64,000 nt of DNA from Kitasatospora acidiphila (GTDB lineage: Bacteria > Actinomycetota > Actinomycetes > Streptomycetales > Streptomycetaceae): the NCBI RefSeq assembly GCF_006636205.1, contig NZ_VIGB01000003.1, positions 5,892,501-5,956,500 on the forward strand, in the 5' to 3' direction. The position numbers and the translations under genes were made by a program. The notes below the pieces were generated by a model. That model ran no database searches. It was not told where the DNA came from and worked only from the letters and a program-made list of their open reading frames with translations. Below, piece by piece: positions 18,850-26,810 of the stretch; within the stretch, counting starts at the first letter, position 1; each line of letters opens with the position of its first letter.

Positions 18850-18876
18850 TTGTCCACAGGCCCGGGGTTGTCCACA
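18850..18876 (+). promoter_or_regulatory. Two perfect DnaA boxes
   Basis: TTGTCCACA occurs at 18850-18858 and again at 18868-18876, same orientation, 18 bp apart. This is the preferred Streptomyces DnaA box (established consensus). Both lie about 105-130 nt upstream of the DUF6099-like gene. Two boxes are far fewer than at oriC, so regulation of transcription or DnaA titration is more likely than an origin. Confidence 0.75.
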
Positions 18877-18978
18877 GGTTCGGCGGTGGTGTTCGCGGGC
18901 GGCGCCTGACGGGCGCACGCTCGGTTTTGACGGGTCGGCAGACCGGCCGACCCGCAACCGAGCGACAGGAGCGCGGAC

Positions 18979-19525
18979 ATGGACGCGGTGCGACTGATCA
19001 AGAACGCCCGGCGGGCACTCGCCGAGGCCCGGTCCCATGACCAGGCACTGACCGAGGCCTGGCAGGCTGCCGGGCTCACCGAGGCGGTGGGCGGGTGGCT
19101 GAGCGACGATCAGGACGGCGAGCTGGCCGCCCTCGGTGAGCTGCTGGCTGCGGCAGGCGGGCATGCTCGGTCCCGACTGGGTGCGGCGGTGGAGCCGGCG
19201 GCCGCCGCGCAGGGGGCGCTGGCCGGCCGCGCGGACCGGCTGACCGGCCTCGGTGAGCCGGTGGCGGCCCTGGAGGAGCTGTGCCGGCTGCTCGCCGAGG
19301 TCTCGCAGGTGCTGATCGCGGTCAGCCACGCCTCGCCCGGCCAGTGCGCCTACTGGGCGGCGGTGGACGGGGTGGACGCCGGCGACGAATGCCGGGAGCT
19401 GGTGGTCGAGCTGCTCCGGGTGTTGCGCCGGGCCGCCCGCGAGGCTGAGGGGGCGCCGCCGGAGGAGGCCGACCGGGAGCCGGCCCGGGACCGGTCGCGG
19501 CGGTGCGCCGACGGCGCCGCGGTGA
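18979..19525 (+). CDS. DUF6099-like hypothetical protein, 3' end uncertain
   Basis: Alpha-helical, Ala/Leu/Glu-rich protein of unknown function; the beginning (MDAVRLIKNARRALAEARSHDQALTEAWQAAGLTEAV) and spacing resemble actinobacterial DUF6099 proteins. The recognisable part ends about residue 160 (LLRVLRRAAREAEG). No stop follows in this frame: it runs on across the antisense of two genes and into hen1, ending at 22791. I place the end at 19525, where a +1 change of frame (for instance an extra G in the G run at 19449-19453) would meet TGA. That end would be 8 bp short of the convergent gene's stop. Preceded by AGGAG-like GACAGGAG. An indel error is suspected. DUF assignment is from memory. 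Confidence 0.5.
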
Positions 19526-19532
19526 TACCGCG

Positions 19533-19745
19533 CTACCGAGTGCCGGCGCTCTCCGCGGCCGGGTCGTCGGCGGGCTCGTCCACCGCGCGGGCACCGGCGG
19601 CCTCCAGATCCGAGCCCAGATCGGCCAGATCGGCGTTGACCGAGGCGAGCATGTCCTGCAACTGCTCCAGGAGGCTCTTGGCGGCGCCGGGTGTCTTGCC
19701 GTCGGGGGCGGGGCGCTGCGGGGTCTGGGGCCTGGGATCGGACAT
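19533..19745 (-). CDS. Small conserved hypothetical protein
   Basis: 70-aa protein, MSDPRPQTPQR at the start, then an amphipathic helix SLLEQLQDMLASVNADLADLGSDLE and an acidic tail. Not recognised beyond that. Support for it being real: an excellent ribosome site (GGAAGG, 8 nt upstream of the ATG), third codon positions almost all G or C, and no overlap with a better candidate. It lies downstream of dapD on the same strand, beyond the dapD terminator, and converges with the DUF6099-like gene. Confidence 0.6.
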   Translation of the reverse strand: MSDPRPQTPQRPAPDGKTPGAAKSLLEQLQDMLASVNADLADLGSDLEAAGARAVDEPADDPAAESAGTR

Positions 19746-19917
19746 GCGCGGTGCCTTCCGGCTCGTGAGCGCGCGGCCGCGCTCGGGCGGCGGCGTCGCC
19801 TGTCCGGCCGACACCGCGGGGCGGTGGCCCCGCCGATCCAACGAACCCCGGTGGGTGCTGGTCACCGGTTCGGCGGCGGGCTCAGCCCACCGAGTGATGT
19901 CGCGTCATCGCAGGCCA

Positions 19918-19952
19918 CGAGCCCCGGCGCGGGTGAACGTGGCCGGGGCTCG
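19918..19952 (-). terminator. dapD terminator
   Basis: 11-bp perfect inverted repeat CGAGCCCCGGC / GCCGGGGCTCG with a 13-nt loop, 25 nt beyond the dapD stop. The rest of 19746-19977 shows no gene. Confidence 0.75.
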
Positions 19953-19977
19953 CGGGTGGTCGTCAGGTGGTGGATCG

Positions 19978-20970
19978 TCAGTTGTGCGCGTGCAGATCCG
20001 CGTTCAAGCCGCCCCAGGAGCCGGAGCGGGCGATCACCTCGACGGCGCCGGACTGCGAGTTGCGGCGGAACAGCAGGTTGTCCTGCCCGGAGAGCTCCAG
20101 GGCCTTGGCCACCGTGCCGTCCGGGGCGGTGACCCGGGTGCCGGCGGTGACGTACAGGCCGGCCTCGACCACGCAGTCGTTGCCCAGCGAGATGCCGATG
20201 CCCGCGTTGGCGCCGAGCAGGCAGCGCTCGCCCACCGAGACGACCTGCTTGCCGCCGCCCGACAGGGTGCCCATGATCGAGGCGCCGCCGCCGACGTCGC
20301 TGTGGTCGCCGACCAGCACACCGGCGCTGATCCGGCCCTCGACCATGGAGGTGCCCAGCGTGCCCGCGTTGAAGTTGACGAAGCCCTCGTGCATCACGGT
20401 GGTGCCGGCGGCCAGGTGCGCGCCGAGCCGGACCCGGTCCGCGTGCGCGATCCGCACACCGCTCGGGGCCACGTAGTCGGTCATCCGCGGGAACTTGTCG
20501 ATCCCGTAGACGGCAAGCGCGCCGCCCTCGGCACGGACCGCCAGGCGGGCCTGCTCGACCAGGTCCACCGGCACCGGGCCGATGCTGGTCCAGGCCACGT
20601 TGGCCAGCAGCCCGAAGATGCCGTCCAGGTTCTGCCCGTGCGGCTGGACCAGCCGGTGGCTCAGCAGGTGCAGGCGCAGGTAGACGTCGTGCGCGTCCAG
20701 CGGCTTCTCGTCCAGCGAGGCGATGGTGGTGCGCACGGCGACCACCTCGACGCCGCGGCGGGCGTCGGTGCGCAGCGCCTGGGCGGCGCCGGCGCCGAGT
20801 TCGGCCGTGGCCTGCTCGGCGGTCAGTCGGACGGTGCCGGCCGGGCCGGGTTCGGCGGACAGTACGGGAGCGGGGAACCAGGTGTCGAGCACGGTGCCGT
20901 CGGCGGCGATGGTCGCCAGGCCGGCGGCCACCGCGCCGCGGGAAGCGGAGGAGGTCGTTTCAGCAGTCAC
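19978..20970 (-). CDS. dapD: 2,3,4,5-tetrahydropyridine-2,6-dicarboxylate N-succinyltransferase
   Basis: Lysine/diaminopimelate pathway enzyme: succinyl-CoA plus tetrahydrodipicolinate gives N-succinyl-2-amino-6-ketopimelate plus CoA, feeding peptidoglycan and lysine synthesis. 330 aa, close to the actinobacterial DapD length (about 317 in M. tuberculosis). A substrate-binding N-terminal domain is followed by a left-handed beta-helix of hexapeptide repeats (residues about 170-280: GVRIAHADRVRLGAHLAAGTTVMHEGFVNFNAGTLG, then MVEGRISAGVLVGDHSDVGGGASIMGTLSGGG). The catalytic Glu/Gly region is within MVEGR...GDHSDVGGG. Start taken as GTG 20970: TACGGT (20983-20978 on this strand) lies 7 nt upstream, indicating a leaderless mRNA; an alternative GTG is at 20979. 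It is divergent from hen1. Confidence 0.92.
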   Translation of the reverse strand: MTAETTSSASRGAVAAGLATIAADGTVLDTWFPAPVLSAEPGPAGTVRLTAEQATAELGAGAAQALRTDARRGVEVVAVRTTIASLDEKPLDAHDVYLRLHLLSHRLVQPHGQNLDGIFGLLANVAWTSIGPVPVDLVEQARLAVRAEGGALAVYGIDKFPRMTDYVAPSGVRIAHADRVRLGAHLAAGTTVMHEGFVNFNAGTLGTSMVEGRISAGVLVGDHSDVGGGASIMGTLSGGGKQVVSVGERCLLGANAGIGISLGNDCVVEAGLYVTAGTRVTAPDGTVAKALELSGQDNLLFRRNSQSGAVEVIARSGSWGGLNADLHAHN

Positions 20971-21093
20971 ATCGTGCACCGTAACCAATTCGGGTCCGGG
21001 CTGCCGAAACGGCTCGGGCGGTGGACCGGTGCGGCCGGGCCGCCGGGCAAATTCGAGTGCCGGGCGACCGGGCCGCCCGGGATACTCCGGTGG
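20971..21093. promoter_or_regulatory. Divergent dapD / hen1 promoter region
   Basis: 123-nt intergenic region with one -10-like hexamer for each direction: TACGGT (20983-20978, minus strand) for dapD and GATACT (21081-21086) for hen1, each 7 nt before a GTG start. No Shine-Dalgarno sequence fits either start. Both genes appear leaderless. Confidence 0.5.
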
Positions 21094-22791
21094 GTGTTCA
21101 TCTCGATCTCCACCACAGGTACCGATGCCCAGCCCGCCACCGACCTGGGCTACCTGCTGCACAAACACCCGGAGAAGGTGCAGCAGTTCAGCACCGCGCA
21201 CGGCGAGGCGACGGTGTTCTACCCCGAAGTGGGCGCGCAGCGCTGCACCGCCGCACTGCTGCTGGAGGTGGACCCGATCGCCCTGGTCCGCCGGTCGCGC
21301 GGCCGGGCACCGACCAGTCGCTCCGGGTCGACCGGGGCAGCGGCGCTGGCCCAGTACGTCAACGACCGCACGTACGCCGCCTCCTCGCTGCTCGCCGTCG
21401 CGCTGCGCACGGTCTTCCGCAGTGCGATGAAGGGCGCCTGCGCGCAACGACCCGGCCTGGCCGACCAGCCGCGCCCGCTGACGGTGCTGCTGCCGGCGGT
21501 CGCGGCCCAGGGCGAGTCGTTCCGGCCCGATGAGCCGTCGCTGGTCGAGCGGCTCTTCACTCCGTTGGGCTGGCAGGTCGACGCCGCGCCGATACCGCTG
21601 GACGAGTCCTTCCCGGAGTGGGGGTCCTCGCGCTATCTGCGCCTGGAGCTGACCGGCACGCTGCGGCTGGCCGACGCACTGCAGCACCTCTATGTGCTGC
21701 TGCCGGTGCTGGACGGTGCCAAGCACTACTGGGTCGCCCCGGACGAGGTGGACAAGCTGCTGGCCGCCGGTGCGGGCTGGCTCGCCGACCACCCCGAGCG
21801 CACCCTGATCGCCCGTCGGTATCTGCAGCGGCGCTGGTCGCTGGCGAACGAGGCACTGCGCCGACTGGAGCTGGTCCGGCTGGCCGAGGCCGAGGAGCGG
21901 GAGCCGGAGGAGCTGGACGACGCGGTCGCACCGACCGAGGGCGATGCCGCCGACGAGACCGGCATCGACTTCGATGCCGACGCGGGTACCTATGCCAACA
22001 GCGGCAGTGCCGTGGACGCGGATCGCGCCGGTGCCGCTGGCGCCGATGGCACCGATGGCGCCGTGGACTCCGCCGCAGACGCCGCTGCCGCCGAGCGTCC
22101 GCTGCCGCTGGCCTGGCAGCGCCGCGCGGCGATCCTCGACCTGCTGCGAGCCGAGGGCGCCGCTCGGGTGCTCGATCTCGGTTGCGGCCAGGGCGAGTTG
22201 GTCGGTGAGCTGCTGAAGGACCGGCAGTTCAGCGAGATCCTCGGGGTCGATGTCTCGGCCGGCGCGCTGGCGGTCGCCGCCCGGCGGCTGCGGCTGCACC
22301 GGCTGCCGGAGCGCCAGGCCGCCCGGGTCCGGCTGGTCCAGGGCGCGTTGACGTACACCGACGCGCGGCTGCGCGGGTATGACGCGGCGGTGCTCTGCGA
22401 GGTGATCGAGCACCTGGACGAGGACCGGCTGCCGGCCCTGGAGTACGCGGTGTTCGGTGCGGCCCACCCGGCCACCGTGCTGGTGACCACGCCGAACGCC
22501 GAGTACAACGTGCGCTGGGAGAGCCTGCCTGCCGGCCGGTTCCGGCACGGCGACCACCGCTTCGAGTGGGACCGGGCCACCTTCCGGGCCTGGGCCGAGC
22601 GGGTCGCGGCCCAGTACGGCTACAGCGTCTCCTTCCAGCCCGTCGGCCCCGACGATCCGGAGGTCGGCGCGCCCAGCCAGCTGGCCGCCTTCCGGCTGGC
22701 CGAGCGGACCGCCGCCGACCACCCCGTCACCCGTCCCACCACCCACCCCGCCGACAGCCCGTCGCGAGCCGCCGAAGGGAGCGACCGATGA
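21094..22791 (+). CDS. hen1: 3'-terminal RNA ribose 2'-O-methyltransferase Hen1
   Basis: RNA repair enzyme, 565 aa. The N-terminal half (about 1-250) is the bacterial Hen1 domain that activates the Pnkp ligase. A disordered Asp/Ala/Gly linker (about 270-335) is longer than usual. The C-terminal methyltransferase has SAM motif VLDLGCGQG at 359-367 and metal-binding residues E436, E439, H440 (EVIEH) and H488 (GDHRFEW), as in plant HEN1. In known systems it 2'-O-methylates the 3' end at a ribotoxin cut before ligation, so the repaired RNA resists renewed cleavage. The stop overlaps the pnkp ATG (ATGA). The GTG 21094 start follows GATACT by 7 nt. The frame is open upstream as far as 18979, but coding homology begins here. 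Confidence 0.93.
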   Translation: MFISISTTGTDAQPATDLGYLLHKHPEKVQQFSTAHGEATVFYPEVGAQRCTAALLLEVDPIALVRRSRGRAPTSRSGSTGAAALAQYVNDRTYAASSLLAVALRTVFRSAMKGACAQRPGLADQPRPLTVLLPAVAAQGESFRPDEPSLVERLFTPLGWQVDAAPIPLDESFPEWGSSRYLRLELTGTLRLADALQHLYVLLPVLDGAKHYWVAPDEVDKLLAAGAGWLADHPERTLIARRYLQRRWSLANEALRRLELVRLAEAEEREPEELDDAVAPTEGDAADETGIDFDADAGTYANSGSAVDADRAGAAGADGTDGAVDSAADAAAAERPLPLAWQRRAAILDLLRAEGAARVLDLGCGQGELVGELLKDRQFSEILGVDVSAGALAVAARRLRLHRLPERQAARVRLVQGALTYTDARLRGYDAAVLCEVIEHLDEDRLPALEYAVFGAAHPATVLVTTPNAEYNVRWESLPAGRFRHGDHRFEWDRATFRAWAERVAAQYGYSVSFQPVGPDDPEVGAPSQLAAFRLAERTAADHPVTRPTTHPADSPSRAAEGSDR

Positions 22792-25454
22792 CCGAGTCCA
22801 CCGACCCCACCAGCACCGACCCGATCGGCACCAACTCCAACACCGACCTCAGCACCGGCCCCGAGCCCACCGCGTCCGCCCCTCGTCGACTGCCGGTCAC
22901 CGACCTCGCCCTGGTGGTGCTGGTCGGCACCAGTGGCGCGGGCAAGTCCAGCTTCGCCCGCCGGCACTTCGCGGCCACCCAGGTGATCTCCTCCGACTTC
23001 TGCCGAGGGCTGGTCTCGGACGACGAGAACGACCAGTCCGCCTCGGCCGACGCCTTCGAGCTGCTGCACTACATCGTCGGCAAGCGGCTGGCGGCGGGCC
23101 GGCTCACCGTGGTGGACGCCACCAATGTGCAACCCGCGGCGCGCAAGCAGCTGGTCGCACTGGCCCGGGAGCACGATGTGCTGCCGATCGCCATCGTGCT
23201 CGACGTGCCGCCAGGCGTCTGCATCGCACGCAACCGCACCCGGCCGGACCGGGACTTCGGGCCGCAGGTGGTCCAGCGCCAGCACCGCGAGCTGCGCCGC
23301 TCGCTGAACGGCCTGGAACGCGAGGGCTTCCGCCGGGTGCACCACCTGCGTGGTGAGGCCGAGGTGGCGGCCGCCGAGATCGTCGTCGAGCGGCGCTGGA
23401 ACGATCTGCGCGATCGCACCGGCCCGTTCGACATCGTCGGTGACATCCACGGCTGCCGTGCCGAGTTGGAGACCCTGCTCGACAAGCTCGGCTACCTGCT
23501 GGTCCGCGACGCGCAGGGCCGCCCGGTGGACGCCGTGCCGCCCGCCGGCCGCACCGCGGTCTTCGTCGGCGACCTGGTGGACCGCGGCCCGGACACCCCC
23601 GGGGTGCTGCGCCTGGTGATGGGCATGGTGGGTGCCGGCCACGCGCTCTGCGTGCCCGGCAACCACGAGAACAAGCTCGGCCGGGCGTTGAGCGGGCGGC
23701 AGGTGACCGTCTCGCACGGCCTGCAGGAGTCGCTCGACCAGCTCGCGGCCGAGCCGCCGGAGTTCGTTGCCGAGGTGCGGGCCTTCATCCGGGACCTGGT
23801 CAGCCACTACCTGCTGGACGAGGGCCGGTTGGTGGTCTGCCACGCCGGCCTGCCGGAGAAGTACCACGGCCGTACCTCCGGCCGGGTCCGCTCGCACGCG
23901 CTGTACGGCGACACCACGGGGGAGACCGATGAGTACGGTCTGCCGGTCCGCTACCCCTGGGCCGAGGAGTACCGGGGCAAGGCGCTGGTGGTGTACGGCC
24001 ACACCCCGGTGCCGGTGCCGAGCTTCCTCAACAACACCATCTGCCTGGACACCGGCGCCGTCTTCGGCGGCAGCCTGACCGCGCTGCGCTATCCGGAGCG
24101 CGAGCTGGTCGGCGTGCCCGCCGAGCAGGAGTGGTACGCCCCGGTGCGGCCGCTGGCGTCCGAGGCGCCGGGCGGCCGGGAGGGGAGGCCGCTCGACCTG
24201 GCGGATGTGGCCGGGCGCCGGGTGGTGGAGACCGCCCTGCACGGCCGGATCGCCGTCCGGGAGGAGAACGCCGCCGCCGCGCTGGAGGTGATGAGCCGGT
24301 TCGCCCTGGATCCGCGGCTGCTCGCCTATCTGCCGCCGACCATGGCCCCGAGCCCCACCTCGCGGCGCGAGGGGTATCTGGAGCACCCCGAGGAGGCGTT
24401 CGGCGCCTACCTGGCCGCCGGCGTCCGGGAGGTGGTCTGCGAGGAGAAGCACATGGGCTCGCGGGCCGTGCTGCTGGTCGCGCGGGACGCGGTGTCGCTG
24501 GAGCAGCGGTTCGGCGTGACCGGTCCCGGGGCGATCTGGACCAGGACGGGCCGGGCGTTCCTGGACGACCGGGAGTTGACCGAGGCGGTGCTCGACCGGG
24601 TCCGGGCGGCCGCCGAATCGGCAGGCCTGTTCGACGAGTTGGCCACTGGCTGGCTGCTGCTCGACGCCGAGCTGCTGCCCTGGTCGCTCAAGGCGGTCGA
24701 GTTGCTGCGCCGGCAGTACGCGGCGGTCGGGGCAGCGGCCGGTGCGGTGCTGCCGGAGGTGCTCGACGCGCTGCGGCTCGCCACCGAACGGGGCATGGGC
24801 GGGCTGGCCGAGCTGACCGAGCGTCAGCGCCGCCGGGCCGCCGATGCCACCGCCTTCACCGCGGCCTACCAGCGCTACTGCTGGCCGACCGAGGGGCTGA
24901 CCGGGATCCGGCTGGCGCCGTTCCAGGTGCTGGCCGCCGAGGGCGCCAACCTGGCGGTGCGGCCGCACGACCGGCACCTGGAGTGGTTGGACCGCCTGGT
25001 GGCGGCCGATGCGGCGGCGCACCCGGCCGAGCCGCTGCTGCGGACCACCGGCCGGCGGCTGGTCGACACCGCCGACGAGGCGTCGACCGCGGCCGCCACC
25101 GCCTGGTGGGAGGAGCTCACCGCGGCCGGCGGCGAGGGCATGGTGGTCAAGCCGCTGGCCTCGGTGGTGCGTGGCGCGGCAGGCGAAGGGCGGCCCGGCA
25201 GGCTCATCCAGCCGGGGCTGAAGGTGCGCGGGCGGGAGTATCTGCGGATCATCTACGGTCCGGACTACACCGAGCATCTGGCGGTGCTGCGCGGGCGGGT
25301 GCTGGGCCACAAGCAGTCGCTGGCGCTGCGTGAGTTCGCGCTGGGCATGGAGGCACTGGACCGGCTGGCGAGCGGCGAGCCGCTCTGGCGGGTGCACGAG
25401 CCGGTCTTCGCGGTCCTCGCCCTGGAGTCGGAGCCGGTGGACCCGCGGCTCTGA
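22788..25454 (+). CDS. pnkp: Polynucleotide kinase-phosphatase (bacterial Pnkp)
   Basis: Three-domain RNA end-healing and sealing enzyme, 888 aa. After a Thr/Asp/Ser-rich tail (1-37): 5'-kinase with Walker A GTSGAGKS at 47-54; calcineurin-like 2',3'-phosphatase with GDIHG (D219, H221), GDLVDRGPD and GNHENK; adenylyltransferase (ligase-like) domain with nucleophile K554 in EEKHMGSRAV and ending in KPLASVVRG...GLKVRGREYLRIIYGPDY. Known Pnkp proteins heal cleaved RNA ends alone and seal only together with Hen1. The 4-nt overlap with hen1 matches the heterotetramer they form. Product acts in the cytoplasm. Likely substrates are tRNAs cut by anticodon nucleases (inference). Confidence 0.95.
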   Translation: MTESTDPTSTDPIGTNSNTDLSTGPEPTASAPRRLPVTDLALVVLVGTSGAGKSSFARRHFAATQVISSDFCRGLVSDDENDQSASADAFELLHYIVGKRLAAGRLTVVDATNVQPAARKQLVALAREHDVLPIAIVLDVPPGVCIARNRTRPDRDFGPQVVQRQHRELRRSLNGLEREGFRRVHHLRGEAEVAAAEIVVERRWNDLRDRTGPFDIVGDIHGCRAELETLLDKLGYLLVRDAQGRPVDAVPPAGRTAVFVGDLVDRGPDTPGVLRLVMGMVGAGHALCVPGNHENKLGRALSGRQVTVSHGLQESLDQLAAEPPEFVAEVRAFIRDLVSHYLLDEGRLVVCHAGLPEKYHGRTSGRVRSHALYGDTTGETDEYGLPVRYPWAEEYRGKALVVYGHTPVPVPSFLNNTICLDTGAVFGGSLTALRYPERELVGVPAEQEWYAPVRPLASEAPGGREGRPLDLADVAGRRVVETALHGRIAVREENAAAALEVMSRFALDPRLLAYLPPTMAPSPTSRREGYLEHPEEAFGAYLAAGVREVVCEEKHMGSRAVLLVARDAVSLEQRFGVTGPGAIWTRTGRAFLDDRELTEAVLDRVRAAAESAGLFDELATGWLLLDAELLPWSLKAVELLRRQYAAVGAAAGAVLPEVLDALRLATERGMGGLAELTERQRRRAADATAFTAAYQRYCWPTEGLTGIRLAPFQVLAAEGANLAVRPHDRHLEWLDRLVAADAAAHPAEPLLRTTGRRLVDTADEASTAAATAWWEELTAAGGEGMVVKPLASVVRGAAGEGRPGRLIQPGLKVRGREYLRIIYGPDYTEHLAVLRGRVLGHKQSLALREFALGMEALDRLASGEPLWRVHEPVFAVLALESEPVDPRL

Positions 25455-25470
25455 ACGCCGGCCCCGCACC

Positions 25471-25499
25471 GGGGTGCCGCCGCCCGACGGCGGCACCCC
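25471..25499 (+). terminator. Terminator after pnkp
   Basis: Perfect 12-bp inverted repeat GGGGTGCCGCCG / CGGCGGCACCCC, loop CCCGA, 17 nt after the pnkp stop. Further GC-only hairpins (for example CGGCCCGGG / CCCGGGCCG near 25503-25525) follow up to about 25580. Confidence 0.85.
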
Positions 25500-25607
25500 G
25501 CCCGGCCCGGGCCCACCCGGGCCGCAGTCACCCCGGGCCCGGGCACACGCCGGGCCCGAGCCCGGCCCCCCACCACGCCGCCGGCCGTCCCAGCACGTGA
25601 TCATCAC

Positions 25608-25635
25608 TGCATAGTAATTCGGGTATTCGTATACT
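25608..25635 (+). promoter_or_regulatory. argF promoter with candidate ARG box
   Basis: An AT-rich island in very GC-rich DNA. -10 element TATACT at 25630-25635, overlapped by TGCATAGTAATTC and GGGTATTCGTATAC, which resemble tandem ARG-box halves (ArgR/AhrC sites contain ATTCA/TGAAT-like arms). Position over the -10 would give arginine-dependent repression. The -35 is weak. Confidence 0.5.
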
Positions 25636-25671
25636 GTTGCCACGTTGATCCCGTCACCCCAGGAGCCCGGC

Positions 25672-26673
25672 ATGGCCTTGAACCTCAGGAACCGGCATTT
25701 CCTCAAGGAGCTCGACTTCACGGCCGAGGAGTTCCGCTTCCTGCTGGAGTTGGCCGCCCAGCTCAAGGCCGCCAAGTACGCCGGCACCGAGCAGCCGCGG
25801 CTGCGGGGCAAGAGCATTGCGCTGGTCTTCGAGAAGACCTCAACCCGCACCAGGTGCGCCTTCGAGGTGGCCGCGCACGACCAGGGCGCGGGCACGACCT
25901 ATCTTGACCCGTCAGCGTCGCAGATCGGGCACAAGGAGTCGGTGAAGGACACTGCCCGGGTGCTCGGCCGGATGTACGACGGCATCCAGTACCGCGGCCA
26001 CGGCCAGTCGGTGATCGAGGAGCTGGCCGAGCACGCCGGGGTGCCGGTGTGGAACGGGCTCACCGACGAGTGGCACCCCACCCAGATGCTCGCCGACATG
26101 CTGACCGTCCAGGAGCACAGCGACAAGCCGCTGTCCGAGGTCACCCTGGCCTACCTCGGCGATGCCCGGTACAACATGGGCAACTCGCTGCTGATCACCG
26201 GCGCCCTGCTGGGCCTGGACCTGCGGATCGTCGCCCCCGCCCAGTACTGGCCCGCCGCGGAGATCCGCACCTGCGCCGAGCAGCTGGCGCAGGCCAGCGG
26301 TGCGCGGATCACCCTGACCGAGGACGTCGCCGCGGGCGTGGCCGGCGCCGACTTCCTCTACACCGACGTCTGGGTCTCGATGGGCGAGCCCAAGGAGGTC
26401 TGGGCCGAGCGGATCGCCGAGCTCAAGCCCTACCAGGTCTCCATGGACACCGTTCGCGCCACCGGCAACCCCCGGGCGAAGTTCCTGCACTGTCTGCCGG
26501 CCTTCCACGACCTGGGCACCACGGTGGCCCGGCAGCTCTACGAGGCCACCGGGATGGCCGAGTTGGAGTGCACCGACGAGCTCTTCGAGTCCGAGCACTC
26601 GATCGTCTTCGACCAGGCCGAGAACCGGCTGCACACCATCAAGGCGATCCTGGTCGCGACCCTCGGCGGCTGA
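25672..26673 (+). CDS. argF: Ornithine carbamoyltransferase
   Basis: Arginine biosynthesis: carbamoyl phosphate plus ornithine gives citrulline. 333 aa, normal length. Carbamoyl-phosphate loop STRTR at residues 57-61, HPTQMLADMLT (the HPxQ motif), SMGEPKE (SMG loop) and HCLPAFHD (the HCLP ornithine-site motif with its reactive Cys) are all present. ATG 25672 has AGGAG 6 nt upstream. It stands alone, as argF commonly does in Streptomyces, away from the argCJBDRGH cluster. A candidate ARG box precedes it. Confidence 0.95.
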   Translation: MALNLRNRHFLKELDFTAEEFRFLLELAAQLKAAKYAGTEQPRLRGKSIALVFEKTSTRTRCAFEVAAHDQGAGTTYLDPSASQIGHKESVKDTARVLGRMYDGIQYRGHGQSVIEELAEHAGVPVWNGLTDEWHPTQMLADMLTVQEHSDKPLSEVTLAYLGDARYNMGNSLLITGALLGLDLRIVAPAQYWPAAEIRTCAEQLAQASGARITLTEDVAAGVAGADFLYTDVWVSMGEPKEVWAERIAELKPYQVSMDTVRATGNPRAKFLHCLPAFHDLGTTVARQLYEATGMAELECTDELFESEHSIVFDQAENRLHTIKAILVATLGG

Positions 26674-26810
26674 GCCGCGTTCGGGCACCCCGACGGCGAT
26701 CCGGGGGCGGTACCCGCTGCACGGCGGAGCGGTTGCGGCGCGGGCGAGTTCGCCGACTCGGCGGGGCGCGCCGGAGGGGTGCCGACGTCACTCTCAGTCG
26801 GTGCATGCAC

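Noticed and set aside
18850..18876. Replication origin
   Set aside because: Only two DnaA boxes, no dnaA/dnaN nearby and no AT-rich unwinding region. Reported only as DnaA boxes.
18697..18909. Short plus-strand frame upstream of the DUF6099-like gene
   Set aside because: No ribosome site, weak codon bias, and made of the direct repeats and DnaA boxes; more likely regulatory DNA.
22620..25895. Very long open frame on the minus strand opposite hen1/pnkp (more than 1000 codons)
   Set aside because: Antisense to Pnkp, whose three domains and catalytic motifs are clear. Long antisense frames are an expected by-product of GC-rich third positions; the translation is Arg/Gly/His/Gln-rich with no recognisable domain.
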